A DNA stretch of 64,000 nucleotides from Balamuthia mandrillaris (Eukaryota; Discosea; Longamoebia; Balamuthiidae): NCBI GenBank assembly GCA_031835245.1, contig JAVKOQ010000029.1, positions 248,001 to 312,000 of the forward strand, given 5' to 3'. A program made the position numbers and the translations under genes. Positions within the stretch are counted from its first letter, which is position 1. Every line of letters begins with the position of its first letter. This document shows, piece after piece, positions 33,121-44,321 of the stretch. The notes beneath the pieces are model-generated. The model was given only the letters and a program-made list of their open reading frames with translations, was not told where the DNA came from and searched no databases.

Positions 33121-34306
33121 GGTCTAAGCTCTTTGTGCATAAGGTATTGGATGTTAGTAGTTGTGGCTTGAGACAACTTCCTGAAGAATTGTCTTACTGC
33201 TTTCGCCTCATTGAGCTCGACCTCGGTAACAACAACCTGGGAGCTCTCCCACAAACGTTGGGTCTCTGCTCCCGTTTGGGCGCTCTCAACCTGTGCGACA
33301 ATCAGCTAACCGATCTGCCTCTTTCTTTGGGCTTTGCAACTGCTCTTTCGGTTTGTTCCCTTCTCTGCTGATCTTCTTCCCTCTTCTCTCCTCCTCCTCC
33401 TTTCATTAGTATTGCTCTAAACTCTCCTCTCCCCATGTAGAGCTGTATAGCCGATCGCAACAACTTTGTAGACCAGACTCTAGTAGCGAAGCATAACATC
33501 GGGACAGACCATCTATTGGACTACCTCGCCAAACGGTTGGCATCCTCCTGCGATTCGGACAAGTACATGGCCCATTTGATGGCCACTCGACCGAAACTAC
33601 CGGCCCTCCAACAACGAACCAATGATGGCACCCATCTTCACCTCTCGCTTCAACCTCAAAAACAAAAAGGAGGCTCTGGCTTTCAACCAAGGATTCAGGT
33701 CTCACAAGCTGCAGAGTCTTCTTCCGCTTCTGCTGCTTCCTCTTCTGCCAACCCAACTCTCTCCGAGGAGCTTCGCAAAAAGATAACTCGGTTGAGACAG
33801 CTTTCAAAGGACATGGCCACCTCCATTCGTGATAAGCTGAGAGAGCTGAAACTGAAGCTCTCCAATGTTACTCAGGTCGAGCAAGGCATACCCCTCGCTA
33901 AAATAGCACGTTCCTTCAAAGAGGTGATGCCCTTAACATCTTCCCTCGTTTCTCCTCTTTGCCTCTGCTTTCTTCTGTTTCTAGATTCTTCCTGTTTCAT
34001 TAACCAACTTATGCTCTCTCTCTCTCTCTCTCTCTCTCTTGTACAAAAACAAGGACATGGTTGCTATTCAAACGTTAACCAAATCACAAAACCCTGTATG
34101 GGTGGAGCTCCCACCATCGCACCCGAGCGAAGATAAGCTGATTGTTCTGAAGAGGACCATCGCTAACAGCTTTGATAATGTTGGAGTCGCCATCCAAGGT
34201 GATTTTCATGACTGCTCTATTCTCGCTTCTCTCTCTCGTTTCTTTCTCCTTCCCTCTACGCTTCTTGTTCTTCTTCTTCTTGTTCTTCTTCTTGTTCTTG
34301 TTCTTC

Positions 34307-34338
<32 letters not shown>

Positions 34339-34509
34339 CTTCTTCTTCTTCTTCTTCTTCTTCTTTCTCTGATCTCACTAACACCACAACCAGCAATAAT
34401 GAGCATTGTGAATAAGTCTGAGGATGTGAGCGTGATATTTAAGCTCATCAACCATTTGAAATCTTTGTACAACGTATTTTTGAAGGCGGACTCCACTCCT
34501 TCCTCCTAA
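31095..34509 (+). CDS. CRIB-domain leucine-rich repeat protein
   Basis: About seven exons (31095-31271, 31354 onward). Residues about 35-65, spanning the first splice, read LPVSHPHYDTFRHGLHIGCD then EEGNFNGVPDEWVDEL, matching the CRIB/PBD consensus S-x-P...F-x-H-x-x-H-[VI]-G...G-x-P-x-x-W. It should bind active Cdc42/Rac. Next is a long Ser/Pro/Gln-rich disordered region of about 300 residues. LRRs of the Ras-suppressor type follow (LMDLNLSHNCFADIPTSLPL, LQELNLSGNRLTQLSLLDKL, LEKLELRNNQLQQLPLEIG, LEDLHLTGNPLSSLPPSIG, LIELDLGNNNLGALPQTLG). A helical C-terminal domain (SKDMATSIRDKLRELKLKLS) ends in KADSTPSS. Likely a Rho-GTPase effector in the cytoskeleton (inference). Introns carry CT and CTT runs. 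Confidence 0.85.
34300..34363 (+). repeat. (CTT)n microsatellite in last CRIB-LRR intron
   Basis: About 60 bp of CTT units, pyrimidine on the transcript strand. Confidence 0.9.
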
Positions 34510-34652
34510 ACCTTTTGCATGACCACCGCCACTATCTGCTTCGCTTTTGTAACATAACGACTTTCAACATTTTAAAAACAATATATGTGGGTTTTTTTTT
34601 GTTACTTGTACAGTTTGTCGCGCCTTCTCTTCTTCTTCCCTTCTTCTTCTTC

Positions 34653-36033
34653 TCAATGCTTCTTGTGTTTAGTCTCCAAGTGAAGGTAATGCTTCGCGCA
34701 TTCATAAAAGACATACGTGATGCAGTGCGATGGAATTCCTTTCACAAGACTCGGCAGAAAGCCTCTGTAGAAGCCTTTTATACCCTCTCCATTGTAAGTC
34801 TGTCTCAAGCAATCCACCAGACCTGTGTAGTGCCTCTCCATGGCTGTGTGTCCTCCTGGAAGGTGGTGGTGCTGGTGAGCGGCCACTCCCTGCATGATCA
34901 AACGCGACTTGACCACGTGAAGAGGATGAGAGATAAGAGTGCCGGCTAAGGTGGAGGAAGTGGCACAAAAGAGCAAAGGCAGAACGGAAGGAGAGGATGA
35001 AGTTGCCGACGAAGGGGCCAAACGAGAGACCAGGGTTTTGGAGAGATCGTAAGTCATAAGGGCGACACCAGAGTGAGGAAAGGTGCTGATGAGGACCGTG
35101 CTTAGACCACGATAAAAGGGACGGATCTAATTGGTGGTTCCAAAAATAAAGATGGAAGAAGAGAGAATGAGTGATAGAAAAAAGGGAGAGGGAGAGGGAG
35201 AGAGAGGAGAGGAGAGGGAGAGGGAGAGGGAGAGGGAGAGGGAGAGGGAGAGGGAGAGGGAGAGGGAGAGGGAGAGGGAGAGGGAGAGGGAGAGAGGGAG
35301 AGGGAGAGGGAGAGGGAGAGGGAGAGGGAGAGGGAGGAGGGAGAGGGAGAGGGAGAGAGAGGGAGAGGGAGAGGGAGAGGGAGAGGGAGAGGGAGAGGGA
35401 GAGGGAGAGGGAGAGGGAGAGGGAGAGGGAGAGGGAGAGGGAGAGGGAGAGGGAGAGGGAGAGAGAAGTAAATAGAAAAGCACGAAATAGCAGGTCTGGA
35501 AGCGAAATTAAACGAATAACTTACGTATCCTTCGTGTGCCATTATCTTTCTGATAACATCCCCAGCACCACGGTAAGTGCCATCGGGCGCTCCACAAAGC
35601 CTTGTCTTGATAACTTCCAGCGGATAACAACTGGCATGTGCCGCTATGCCTCCCACTCCTCCTGCCACAAACAATTGCCAGCCAGCCAAAGTGGACTCTT
35701 TTTTGCTTGATGACGAAGTTCCATTTTGAGAGGAGTAAAGCGAGAACCATTGTTTGCTTCGTTCAAAGACGGCAAACTTCACAGCGGACTCGGGAGAGGA
35801 TTTGAGAATGTTCACCAAGTTGCCTCGGAAGAAACCGCGAAGCCCGCCGTTCTTCCAAATATCGCGAAAGACTTGGGTGACGGATGGCGGTCGTTCCGTT
35901 TGGAGCTGGTAGATGATTTTGAGGCGTTCAAGTGGCGCTGTGCTCGTCTTTTGTTGGTTTGTTTTATTTTATGTTTTGTTAGTTAAAAATATGTTTACGG
36001 AAGTCAGAGGAGAAAGAAAGAAAGAAGAAATGA

Positions 36034-36089
<56 letters not shown>

Positions 36090-36149
36090 AACGACAAGAA
36101 AGAAAGAAACGACAAGAAAGAAAGAAACGACAAGAAAGAAAGAAACGAC

Positions 36150-36189
<40 letters not shown>

Positions 36190-36195
36190 AACGAC

Positions 36196-36267
<72 letters not shown>

Positions 36268-37045
36268 AGAAAGAAAGAAAGAAACGAAAAGAAAGAAACG
36301 ACACGAAAGAAACGACAAGAAAGAAAGAAAGAACAACAACAACAAGAGAGACAGAGAGCGAGAGGAGAGGAGAGAGGAGAGAAGCAGAGACAGAACACAA
36401 GAAGAAAAGGGAACGGACAAAAAAAAGAGAGAAGGAATAAAAAACCTTCGCAAGAGCCGTGGCAGTAGCCCCACAGAGCATATGAATGGCCGAAGAGGTC
36501 TTCCTCTCGGCCAAGGCGGGGCTAACAATGCCCTCCACGTCCCCGCCGACGATCAACGCCTGCTTCCAGTACTTGAACACCGCCTCCCTGTTGGTCTCCG
36601 GCACCATCAGGAGGAACTGCCGCCACTCCCCAAAGTCGATCTCGCCGTTGCCGTTGGCGTCGATGCGGCGAAAGAGGGCTCGGACCTCCTCCTCGTCGTG
36701 CTTCATGCCCATCAGGTGCAGCGCCCTCTCCACCTCCTCCAGCTCCAGCGCCCCGTTGTGGTTGGTGTCCAGCTCGTCAAAGAGCAGGCGCAGCTCCCTG
36801 GTGCGCTCCTCCACGAACTGCTGGAACTCTTCCAGCGTGATGCCGCCGTCCCTGTCCCTGTCCATGCGGGCCAGGAGGGCTTGGACGTGGGCGTCGGTGT
36901 AGGGGAGGCGCAGGGACTTCATGCCCTCGACAAGCTCGGTGCTGGTGAGTTTTCCGTCCCCATCTTTGTCGAGGCGGGCAAACTCGTTGCGGACGAGCGC
37001 CTCATCAGGAGCCGCCACCACCGCTTCTTGCTGTTTGCTTTCCAT
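34653..37045 (-). CDS. EF-hand calcium-regulated mitochondrial carrier (SCaMC/ATP-Mg-Pi type)
   Basis: Three exons: 37045-36446, 35947-35525 and 35126-34653, in phase, 498 residues. Exon 1 encodes four EF-hand loops (DKDGDGKLTSTE, DRDRDGGITLEE, DTNHNGALELEE, DANGNGEIDFGE) facing the intermembrane space in this family. The carrier domain has the three signature repeats (TSTAPLERLK, YPLEVIKTRLCGAPDGTYRG, HPLHVVKSRLIMQG). The protein should exchange adenine nucleotides for phosphate (or, for the aspartate/glutamate-carrier relatives, amino acids) across the inner membrane under calcium control. The length is typical for SCaMC. Intron 1 contains the composite GAAA array and intron 2 a GGGAGA minisatellite. 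Confidence 0.92.
35189..35463 (-). repeat. (GGGAGA)n minisatellite in carrier intron 2
   Basis: About 275 bp of nearly pure AGGGAG hexamers on the plus strand, so CCCTCT on the transcript strand. The G-rich strand could form quadruplexes. Confidence 0.95.
36007..36340 (-). repeat. Composite (GAAA)n array with CGACAA spacers in carrier intron 1
   Basis: The same composite repeat as in the RWD/LRR gene, here inverted (AAACGACAAGAAAG), so again TTTC plus TTGTCG on the transcript strand. Confidence 0.95.
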
Positions 37046-37084
37046 CCCTCTTTCTTTCTTCGTCGTCAATTTAAGGTATTTTAT

Positions 37085-37165
37085 GTCGACGATCTTTTAT
37101 TGATTTAAGATTGAAGCTTTGAAAAAATCGTTTTCACCAGGACGTCATGAAATACAGTGATGTCA
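37085..37165. promoter_or_regulatory. Divergent promoter with GTCGAC and near-TGACGTCA sites
   Basis: Between the carrier (minus) and CLN5-like gene (plus). GTCGAC at 37085-37090; GGACGTCA at 37140-37147 and TGATGTCA at 37158-37165 each differ by one base from TGACGTCA. Confidence 0.4.
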
Positions 37166-37301
37166 CCTTTAACTCAAAGAGGAAATGATGACATACGTTT
37201 ATAGGGAAATTCGGAATTTGAAGGCGAAAATTCAATTCACCAAAGCAGAAAAGAAAAAAAGGAGTGACACGCGCACGGAGGGACCCAAAAAAACAAAAAG
37301 G

Positions 37302-38344
37302 ATGCGGGTCGTGGGGAGAGCGTGGGTCGTTCTGTGGTGCTTCTTCTTCATCGGATGGGTGGCGGCTGGTCCGTGGGACCCTATCCCTTGGGACTCTGTC
37401 CCCATGGCCAAGCCATGTTCGTATTATATCCATTTTTTTGTCCTGTTACTTGATTTATTTATTTATGTTCAGCGCCTCACCTTTTTCTCTCTCTCTCTCT
37501 CTCTCTCTCAAACGTAACACACAAAAAGCGGATAAGGTGGACTTTTATTATGTGGAAGCGCCGCTGCTGTCTGCTGAGGTATTATTTGTTTATTGTTTAG
37601 TTTTATCGAATTGTTTGTTCACGTCTCCTTCTACAGATTGGGACCACCATCCTGGGGTACTTTGACTTGTTCCATGGAGCTGTTGCCATTCATAATAGGT
37701 TATTATTCTTCTTTCACTTTCTCCTGCATTGTTCCTTTCTCCTTTCTCCTTTCTCCTTTCTCCATTCTCTTGTGTGCTTCTCACAACAAAAAAAAAAAGG
37801 GATTCTGGAGTAAACATAACCATCAACTATGACGCGGACGACTTTTACCACTCCTTCTACCCAAAGCTGGTCACCAACAGCACTGGCCATAAAGCGTTAG
37901 AATGGATCAATGGAGGTTTGTCTCTTATTATTTTTTTTTCTTTGTTTTATCTTCTTTTTCTCCTCCATCATTGCTGCTTCTTCTTATCCTCAGTATTACT
38001 TTTTCTTTCCGCTTTCTTCTTATTCTCCTTTCCTCTTTTTTCTTTGGTCTCTTTCCTTTCTGTGTTTTGTTGTTATAAGGGGCGGTTTTGATCTACAAGG
38101 GCATAAATGCTTCATATTGGGTGGAGGAAGGTCTCCGTCGGCCAGTGACCTCTGTGAGCGGGGACCTGTTTAACAAGTACATGATGTGGTTGAGGACTGT
38201 GAACGACACCTATCTCTACTATAACTTTTGGGATGTGTGGTCTTCTTTCCCTGATGGAACTCATTACTTGAAAGGTTGGACGTGTTTCGACTTTGTATGG
38301 AAGAGTATGCAAGTGTTGCATGGTAGTTTCTTCCTCTATTTTCG

Positions 38345-38380
<36 letters not shown>

Positions 38381-38911
38381 ACAACGAGACACACATCGCT
38401 TAAAAAGACATGGGTGCAAAGTTGGATACGAACAAACGAAGTAAGGATTGGGCCAACTTGTATTCTTCCAGCGCCCCCATCCTGCTTGATAGCAACAATC
38501 CTGCACACATGCAGCAAGTTCTTCAATATTGGGAGGTACTTAAAAGCTTTCTTCCTGTTTACTCTTACTCTTTCTTCACTTGCACCCACTTACTAGTTTG
38601 TTTAAACCACCAAAAAGACATTGTTGGATCTGCGGCACGCCTCTTGGGAGGAAGTGATAACAACGTTGGTGGACATCTTGGAGGGAAAGTTCTACATTCG
38701 TGTCGATGAGTCCTACTATGAAGTCAAACTGCACTTCCCATATCCTTTTTACTTTATGTTTCATACCCGTTTACTCTTTCTTGGCTCTCCAAAGTTTCTG
38801 TTCTCCCTTAACTCTCGTACATTCTTGTGGGTGTCCTATGCGTCACAGCCATGGACAGCAGCAGCCAAAGCGATGGCCGCTTTCCTCGCCAAGAGGGCTC
38901 TCGCTTCCTAA
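37302..38911 (+). CDS. CLN5: CLN5-like lysosomal glycoprotein
   Basis: About eight exons. Residues 1-25 form a signal peptide (MRVVGRAWVVLWCFFFIGWV then AAG). CLN5 family blocks follow in order: GTTILGYFDLFHGAVAIHN, NITINYDADDFYHSFYP, GINASYWVEEGLRRPVTSVS, GDLFNKYMMWLRTVND, YNFWDVWSSFPDGTHYLKGW, TCFDFVWKSMQVLHG, MGAKLDTNK, and YYEVKLHFPFLWV across the last splice. CLN5 is a soluble lysosomal enzyme reported as a bis(monoacylglycero)phosphate synthase; its loss causes Batten disease in humans. Several N-x-S/T glycosylation sites are present. The last intron (38740-38820) is of the AT-AC class. AATAAA overlaps the stop at 38911. Confidence 0.85.
38740..38820 (+). other. AT-AC (U12-type) intron in the CLN5 gene
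   Basis: The intron starts ATATCCTTTT (consensus U12 donor /ATATCCTT), carries CCCTTAAC close to the U12 branch consensus TTCCTTAAC, and ends ...CTCGTAC. Length is 81 nt, a multiple of three and without stops. Removing it restores the CLN5 block VKLHFP-FLWVSY; retaining it inserts 27 residues. Confidence 0.75.
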
Positions 38912-39101
38912 ATAAAGTTTCTTTCTTCTCCTTCACTGATGTGTGTTTTTGTGTACTCCTGCGAACTTAAAGGGGACAAAGAAGAAAGAAGAAGAAGAAG
39001 AGGGAGAATAGACCAAGTGTTTGTTTGGTTGATTGTTTTTATAAAATAACAGGGAAAAACGAGAGACACAAAAAGGTTCAAAGGCGGGGCAAAGAGTTTG
39101 T

Positions 39102-42100
39102 TTACTCATCCAAAGGAGGAGCAGCGCTGCCGGTTTCCTTCTTGTTGGCGTTCAGCTGATCAAAAAGATCCTCAAACTCATCCTGCAGCTTCAAAATCTT
39201 ATCGGAGAGGCTCTCGTTCTTGCTCTTCAGCTCGGCAATCTCCTCCTCCAAGATGGTCCTCTCGCTGTCTCCCTGAGAGCTGAGGTCGCCAATGACTTTA
39301 GCATTCTGCTGCTCTCTCTCGAGAAGCAACTTCTTGAGCTCCCTGGTGCTGTCGGCAAACTTGCGCTTGGCCTCCCTCTCGGTGTCGAGTTGGGCGCGGA
39401 GGTCATCAAGCTTGCCCTTGAGATCCCTGACGTCCCTCTCGGCGAGGCGGTTCCTTCTGGTGAGCTCGTCGATCTCGCCCTTGAGGAGCTGCTTGTCGCG
39501 GGCGTGGTTCTGGCGCATTTCGTTGATCTGCTCAGAGGCGGAGCCCTCGCGGCTGCTCTTCTTCCTCAGCTCATCGAGCTCCTGCTGGAGGCGGCGGTTG
39601 GCGGTGGTGAGCACAGCGCGGGCGTCCTCCTCCGCCTCGAGACTGTCCTTGGTGGCCTCCAAGTCGGTCTTCAGCTTCTGAATCTCTCTCTCCAGCTTGG
39701 CAACATTCCTTTCGCTGTCCTCGGCAGCATTCTTAGCCTCTTCAGCCTCGGTGGCAGCGGTCTTGGCCTTCCTCTCAGCATCAGCCTTGGCCTCCTCGGC
39801 GGCGAGCAGCTCCTCGCGGAGAAGGTTGATCTGGTCCTCCAGCTTCTTGATGTCCTCCTCGTTGGCGGTACCCTTGGGGGCTTCCTCGAGGGCTTGGGTC
39901 AGTTCGGTAATTTGTTGTTGCATCTTCTTCTTGGCTTGGCGGGCGTTCTCCCTTTCGGTCTCCAGGTCCGCCTCCACCTCGGCGAGGTCGTCCTCGATGT
40001 TCTTCTTCTCTTTTTGCAGCCTGGAGATGTTGTTCTCAGCTTCCTCAAGGGAGGCTTTGAGGTCATCAGCCTCGGCCTTTTGGTGCTTGAGCTTGTTGGT
40101 GAGGTCATTCTTAGCGGCCTCCAACTTGTCGAGCTTCTCCTCGAGGTCCTCGACCTTGGCCTCAAGAGCCTTCTTGGCCTTGTCCATGTTGGTCTTGGCG
40201 GCCTGTTCGTCCTCGAGCTCCTCCTGGCGGTCCTTGACCTCGTTCTTCAGGTTCTTGACGGCCTTCTCCAATGAGGCGTTCTTGGACCTCTCAGAGTCGA
40301 GGTCGGCCATGGCGTCGTTCAGTTGTCTGTTAAGGCGAGAGAGGGTGTCGTTGGCAGAGTCTTTGCCCGTCTTCTCATCCTCGTACTTCTGCAAAAAGTC
40401 GTCACGCTCGCTCTCCAACCTCTTCTTGGCGGTATCGAGCTCGTTCAGGCGGGCCTCCTTCTGCTCCAGAGTGCTCTCCAGGTTCCTCTTGTCCTCCTCC
40501 AGCTTCTTCTTTTGCTTCATGAGGTCATCAAAGGCGGCGGTCTCGTCCTTGATCTCCTCCTCAAGGGTGTGAACACGGCCTTCCAACAGCTTCTTGTCCT
40601 CCTCGAGATCAGCCTTGAGGCCCTCAACCTCAGCCAAGTGCAACTTCAACTTGTCGAGCTCGGCCTGAAGGGCATCGGCGTCCTCCTCAGCCTCATTGAG
40701 GTCCTTGAGGAGCTTCTCCTTTTCGGCGCGGAGCTCCTCGACTTGCTTCTCCAGCTCCTTGCACTTCTTCTTGAGTTCCTCCAGTTCCTTCTGGAAGTTC
40801 CTCTTGCCGATAAGAGGGGCAGCCTTGGTGAACAGCTGGAACCAGGGCCAATCCCTGAGCTCCAACCAGGTGCGGATGTTCCTCTGCAAAAGGATGGCGC
40901 TGGTGGTCTGCTCAGCGATCTTCTGGTAAGCTCTCCTGGCAAGGAAGGCGCGAGCACCAGCCTGCACGGAGACGATCATGCTGGAAATAAGCTTCTCGCG
41001 GAGCTCTTCGATCTGGGCCAGCTGACCGGTCCTGAAGAAGATCTTGGTGACACCAAAGCGGAATTCCTCCTGCTTGATCTTTTGGGCGTGGGTCTTGACA
41101 AGGTAATCCATGAGCTCCTTGACAGCTTCCTTCGCGTCGGAGGCGCGGGAGTTCATGCCAGGCTTGAGGAGGTAGTACCTCTTCAAGAAGTCGGCATATT
41201 TGGTTCGGTTAGGCCAACCCTTGCGGGAAATACGAATACCTTCCAACACACCGTTGCAGCGCAGCTGCTCAAGCACAACCTTGTCGGAGATGTATCCCGT
41301 TCGCTGCTCCAAGTTGGGGAGGATGCAACGGATAAAGTGAGGGCTGGTGGAACGGAGGGTGGTCATCAAATGGGTCAACTGCTCTTGGTACTGGTTGGCT
41401 ACAGTGATGAACTGGGCACCTCCCTTGCCCCTACGGCCGGAGGAGGCAGAGCGGCCGGTGCTGGCCTCTTCCTGGGCGGGCTTGAAGGAGGGGACCAAGC
41501 TCTCATCAAAGAGGTCCCTCACGAAGAGGGAGGTGCTCTCCTTGAGACAGAGGCTGAGATCGTCCTCGAGGGGGTCTCTGTTCTTCTCCAACCACTCCTC
41601 AGTAGAGTACTCCACAACGCCAGCATAGTGAATGACCTTGAAGGTGTTGGCCTGGAATCGGGGGGTACGGAAGTTCCTGTGGCTGTCGTGGAACTCGTGA
41701 AGCTTCTTGGTGAAGCTGGTGTCGTCAGCATCAGGGAACACGGTTTGTTCGTCCAACAAGGGAAGGATACCGATGGGCTTCTTCTCGATGAGATCGATAC
41801 AGTCCTGAGAGTCCATGCCGAAGTCGACGAAGTTCCAGTCAATCTTTTCCTTCTCATACTCCTGCTGCTCCAAGGTGAACATGTGGTGGTTGAAGAACTG
41901 CTGCAACTTCTCGTTGGTGTAGTTAATGCAGAGCTGCTCGAAGGAGTTCTTCTCGAAGATTTCGAAGCCGGAAATATCCAACACACCGATGAAGTAGGCC
42001 TTCTTGGTGGGGTGAGACAGAGCTTGATTGATCTTCTTCACCACCCACAAGAAGAGACGGCCGTAGAGAGCCTTGCAAAGGGCATCTCGGGAGGCAGAGG

Positions 42101-43588
42101 CCTTGGCCTGGTTCAAAGCCTTGGTCACCCACTCGTTACCAGCCTTGATTCTGGGGGAGAGAAGAGCAGCCTGCAGCTTGGCGGGTTGCACGCCCAACAA
42201 GGAGGCGGCAGTCTCGAGTTCCTTGGGGCCAGCGAGGGCAGCCACTTCCCTGGCACCTTGAGTGAAAGGCAAGTTACCCAACCACAAGATGGCGGATAAC
42301 ACTTGCCAGATGCTGTAGCGCTCCTCCGCACTGACGCTGAGGATGTCGAGGGCCTTGTTGGAGTGGTCAAACTCTTGGGCGTCGTCGATGCTCTTCACAG
42401 TGGTGCAGCCGCTCTGGTTCAAGAAATTGTAGTCCTTGGGAGCGGTGAGGTGGAGCTTAGCCTTCATGTCGGCGGGCATGGCACTGGAGAGAATCTGGTA
42501 GAAGACGTGGAAGTTTCTCTCCTCCTTAGCTTGGAAGACCACACGAGACTTCTCAAGCAAGTAGATGAAAGTGTGGGCACCAGCGATTTGTCCTCCGTGG
42601 TTAAACTGCAGCTCGATGAACTTACCGAAACGAGACGAGTTGTTGTTCTTGGTGGTCTTGGCGTTACCGAAGGCTTCAAGGATAGGATTGAACTCCAACA
42701 GCTGTTGTTCCAAGATAGAGCCACCAGTGCCAGCGCTACCAGCGATGGCGGTCAAGTACTGAATGACCTTCTTCGTGTTTTCAGTCTTACCAGCGCCGGA
42801 CTCACCCCTATTTTATTAAACCGTCGTTAGTTAAGAATTAAAAAATGGTCGAGCAGGCACGAAACATACGTGATGAGCATGGACTGATTTGTGCTGGTTT
42901 GAAGCATGGCGCGGTAGGCACCATCGGACAGGGCGAAGATGTGAGGAGCGACCTTATCCCTAGGGCGGCCGCTGTAGAGGTCTACGATTTCTTTTGTATA
43001 CACAGGCAACCTCTTGTAAGGATTGATAACGACCAAGAACAAGCCGCTGTAGGTCTGTGGTTGTGGAGTACGTTTTAAAGGGGAAAAGATTAATTAATTG
43101 GACGACTAATAATTAAAAATAATATCGGGGAGGAGGAAACACAAAGAGGCGGGGGAGTGCGTACGTGGAAAAGATCGGCGTCGTAGCGCTTTTTAAGATT
43201 GTACAAAACAGCGGGCTCGTTCAGGTAACCCAATTCGGCCATATCCTCCACTCCGTCGAACTTGGGCGGATTGACGCCCATGAAGGTCTTTTCATTTTTG
43301 TCTTGTGTTTTTTCCTGTTTATTTTTGTGTGTGATTAGCCAACGATCAAAGAAGAGAAGTATTGAAGGAAAAAAAAAGTACCTCGCCACCTTCCGTGCGG
43401 ACGGTGAACTTCTTGCCGTCATCCTTGAGGACCTCGGCGTAGTTGTAGGCTACGTCGCTCTCCTTAGGGGCGGGCCACCACACCATGGTTTTGTCGGAGG
43501 CAGCAACATTGAAGCCGCTCTGTTTGTACTTGAGGTACTTCACGTAGTTGCTCTCCTCTGCTCCCTTTCTTCTCCTTGCGGAAGACAT
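39102..43588 (-). CDS. Myosin II heavy chain (conventional, short rod)
   Basis: Four exons: 43588-43382, 43287-43165, 43054-42870 and 42807-39102, in phase, 1,406 residues. The motor domain shows [19 protein letters not shown], the P-loop GESGAGKT (about residue 173), switch [13 protein letters not shown], switch [30 protein letters not shown] and a short loop 2 rich in Ser/Gly/Arg. The neck has degenerate IQ sequences ([20 protein letters not shown]) before the invariant-type Pro near APLIGK. From about residue 845 a heptad coiled coil runs to [15 protein letters not shown]. The rod is about 560 residues, shorter than in animals or Dictyostelium and nearer the Acanthamoeba myosin II size. 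It forms bipolar filaments for contractility and cytokinesis. Confidence 0.97.
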
Positions 43589-44321
43589 CTATTTATGCCG
43601 TTGGAATAAATAAAGAATGGAATAAGTATACAAATTGTTTTTGTTGGTGTTCGTGTGTGTGCGATCAAAAATCAAATCGGTCGAGTAACAGGTACAAATA
43701 AATAAAAGGAGAGAGAGAGGGAAAAAAAAAGGTAGTGTGCTACACAATCAACTCCGTTTGTGGTGTGTGTATGCGTATACAAGAGTGACAAGCAGAGTGG
43801 AACGAAACCCAAAAATAAAAAAAAAAATGATTGGGTATAATATTTTGAAGTAGCAAAAAAAAAAAAGCGCAAGCAGGACACAAGACAGACAGATTTGACA
43901 CAGACACACCACACAAAAAAAGTTGGCGTAAGTGCTGCGGTACCTTTTTTCGGTGTGTGTAAGTATGTATAGGGTGTGTGACCGGTACTGTCAAAAGAAA
44001 GGAAAAGAGAAATGAAAAAAAAAAGGGGGTTTTAGGCACAGAAAATAACGAAACTCAAAAGCGAGAACCCACAATAAAAAAAAGAAAAATCGATTGCGAG
44101 TTAACCCCCCAAGTAAGTTATTTTTTTTTGGCTATTTGGTGTTTCACGAGCACAAAAGAAAAATTTATTGGGCTTGTTCTTCTTTTTATGCCGCCCCGTT
44201 ATTTTTTTATTGCCTTGATTGTATCGGGGAACTGGCAGGTGAACCCTTTGCTAGGTCTCGCAAGCTGAGGAAAGGAAGGGTCGTCCAGAAACGGCAGATT
44301 CCGGGATATTAGATTGGGACT
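43589..44321. other. Intergenic stretch upstream of myosin II
   Basis: No gene seen. TG-rich and A-rich low complexity (for example repeated GTGTGTG near 43740-43980). It presumably holds the myosin promoter. Confidence 0.5.

Noticed and set aside
35102-35818. Ser/Pro/Leu-rich and Gly/Arg/Glu-rich ORFs
   Set aside because: Translations of the GGGAGA minisatellite in the carrier intron.
35526-35946. GTATCC sequence near 35525 as a U12 donor in the carrier gene
   Set aside because: The sequence is in coding DNA on the opposite strand; the real junction there is an ordinary GTAAGT donor.
39390-42299. Long plus-strand ORFs (up to 658 residues) opposite myosin II
   Set aside because: Antisense shadows of the GC-biased coiled-coil codons; Leu/Val/Glu-rich without domain motifs.
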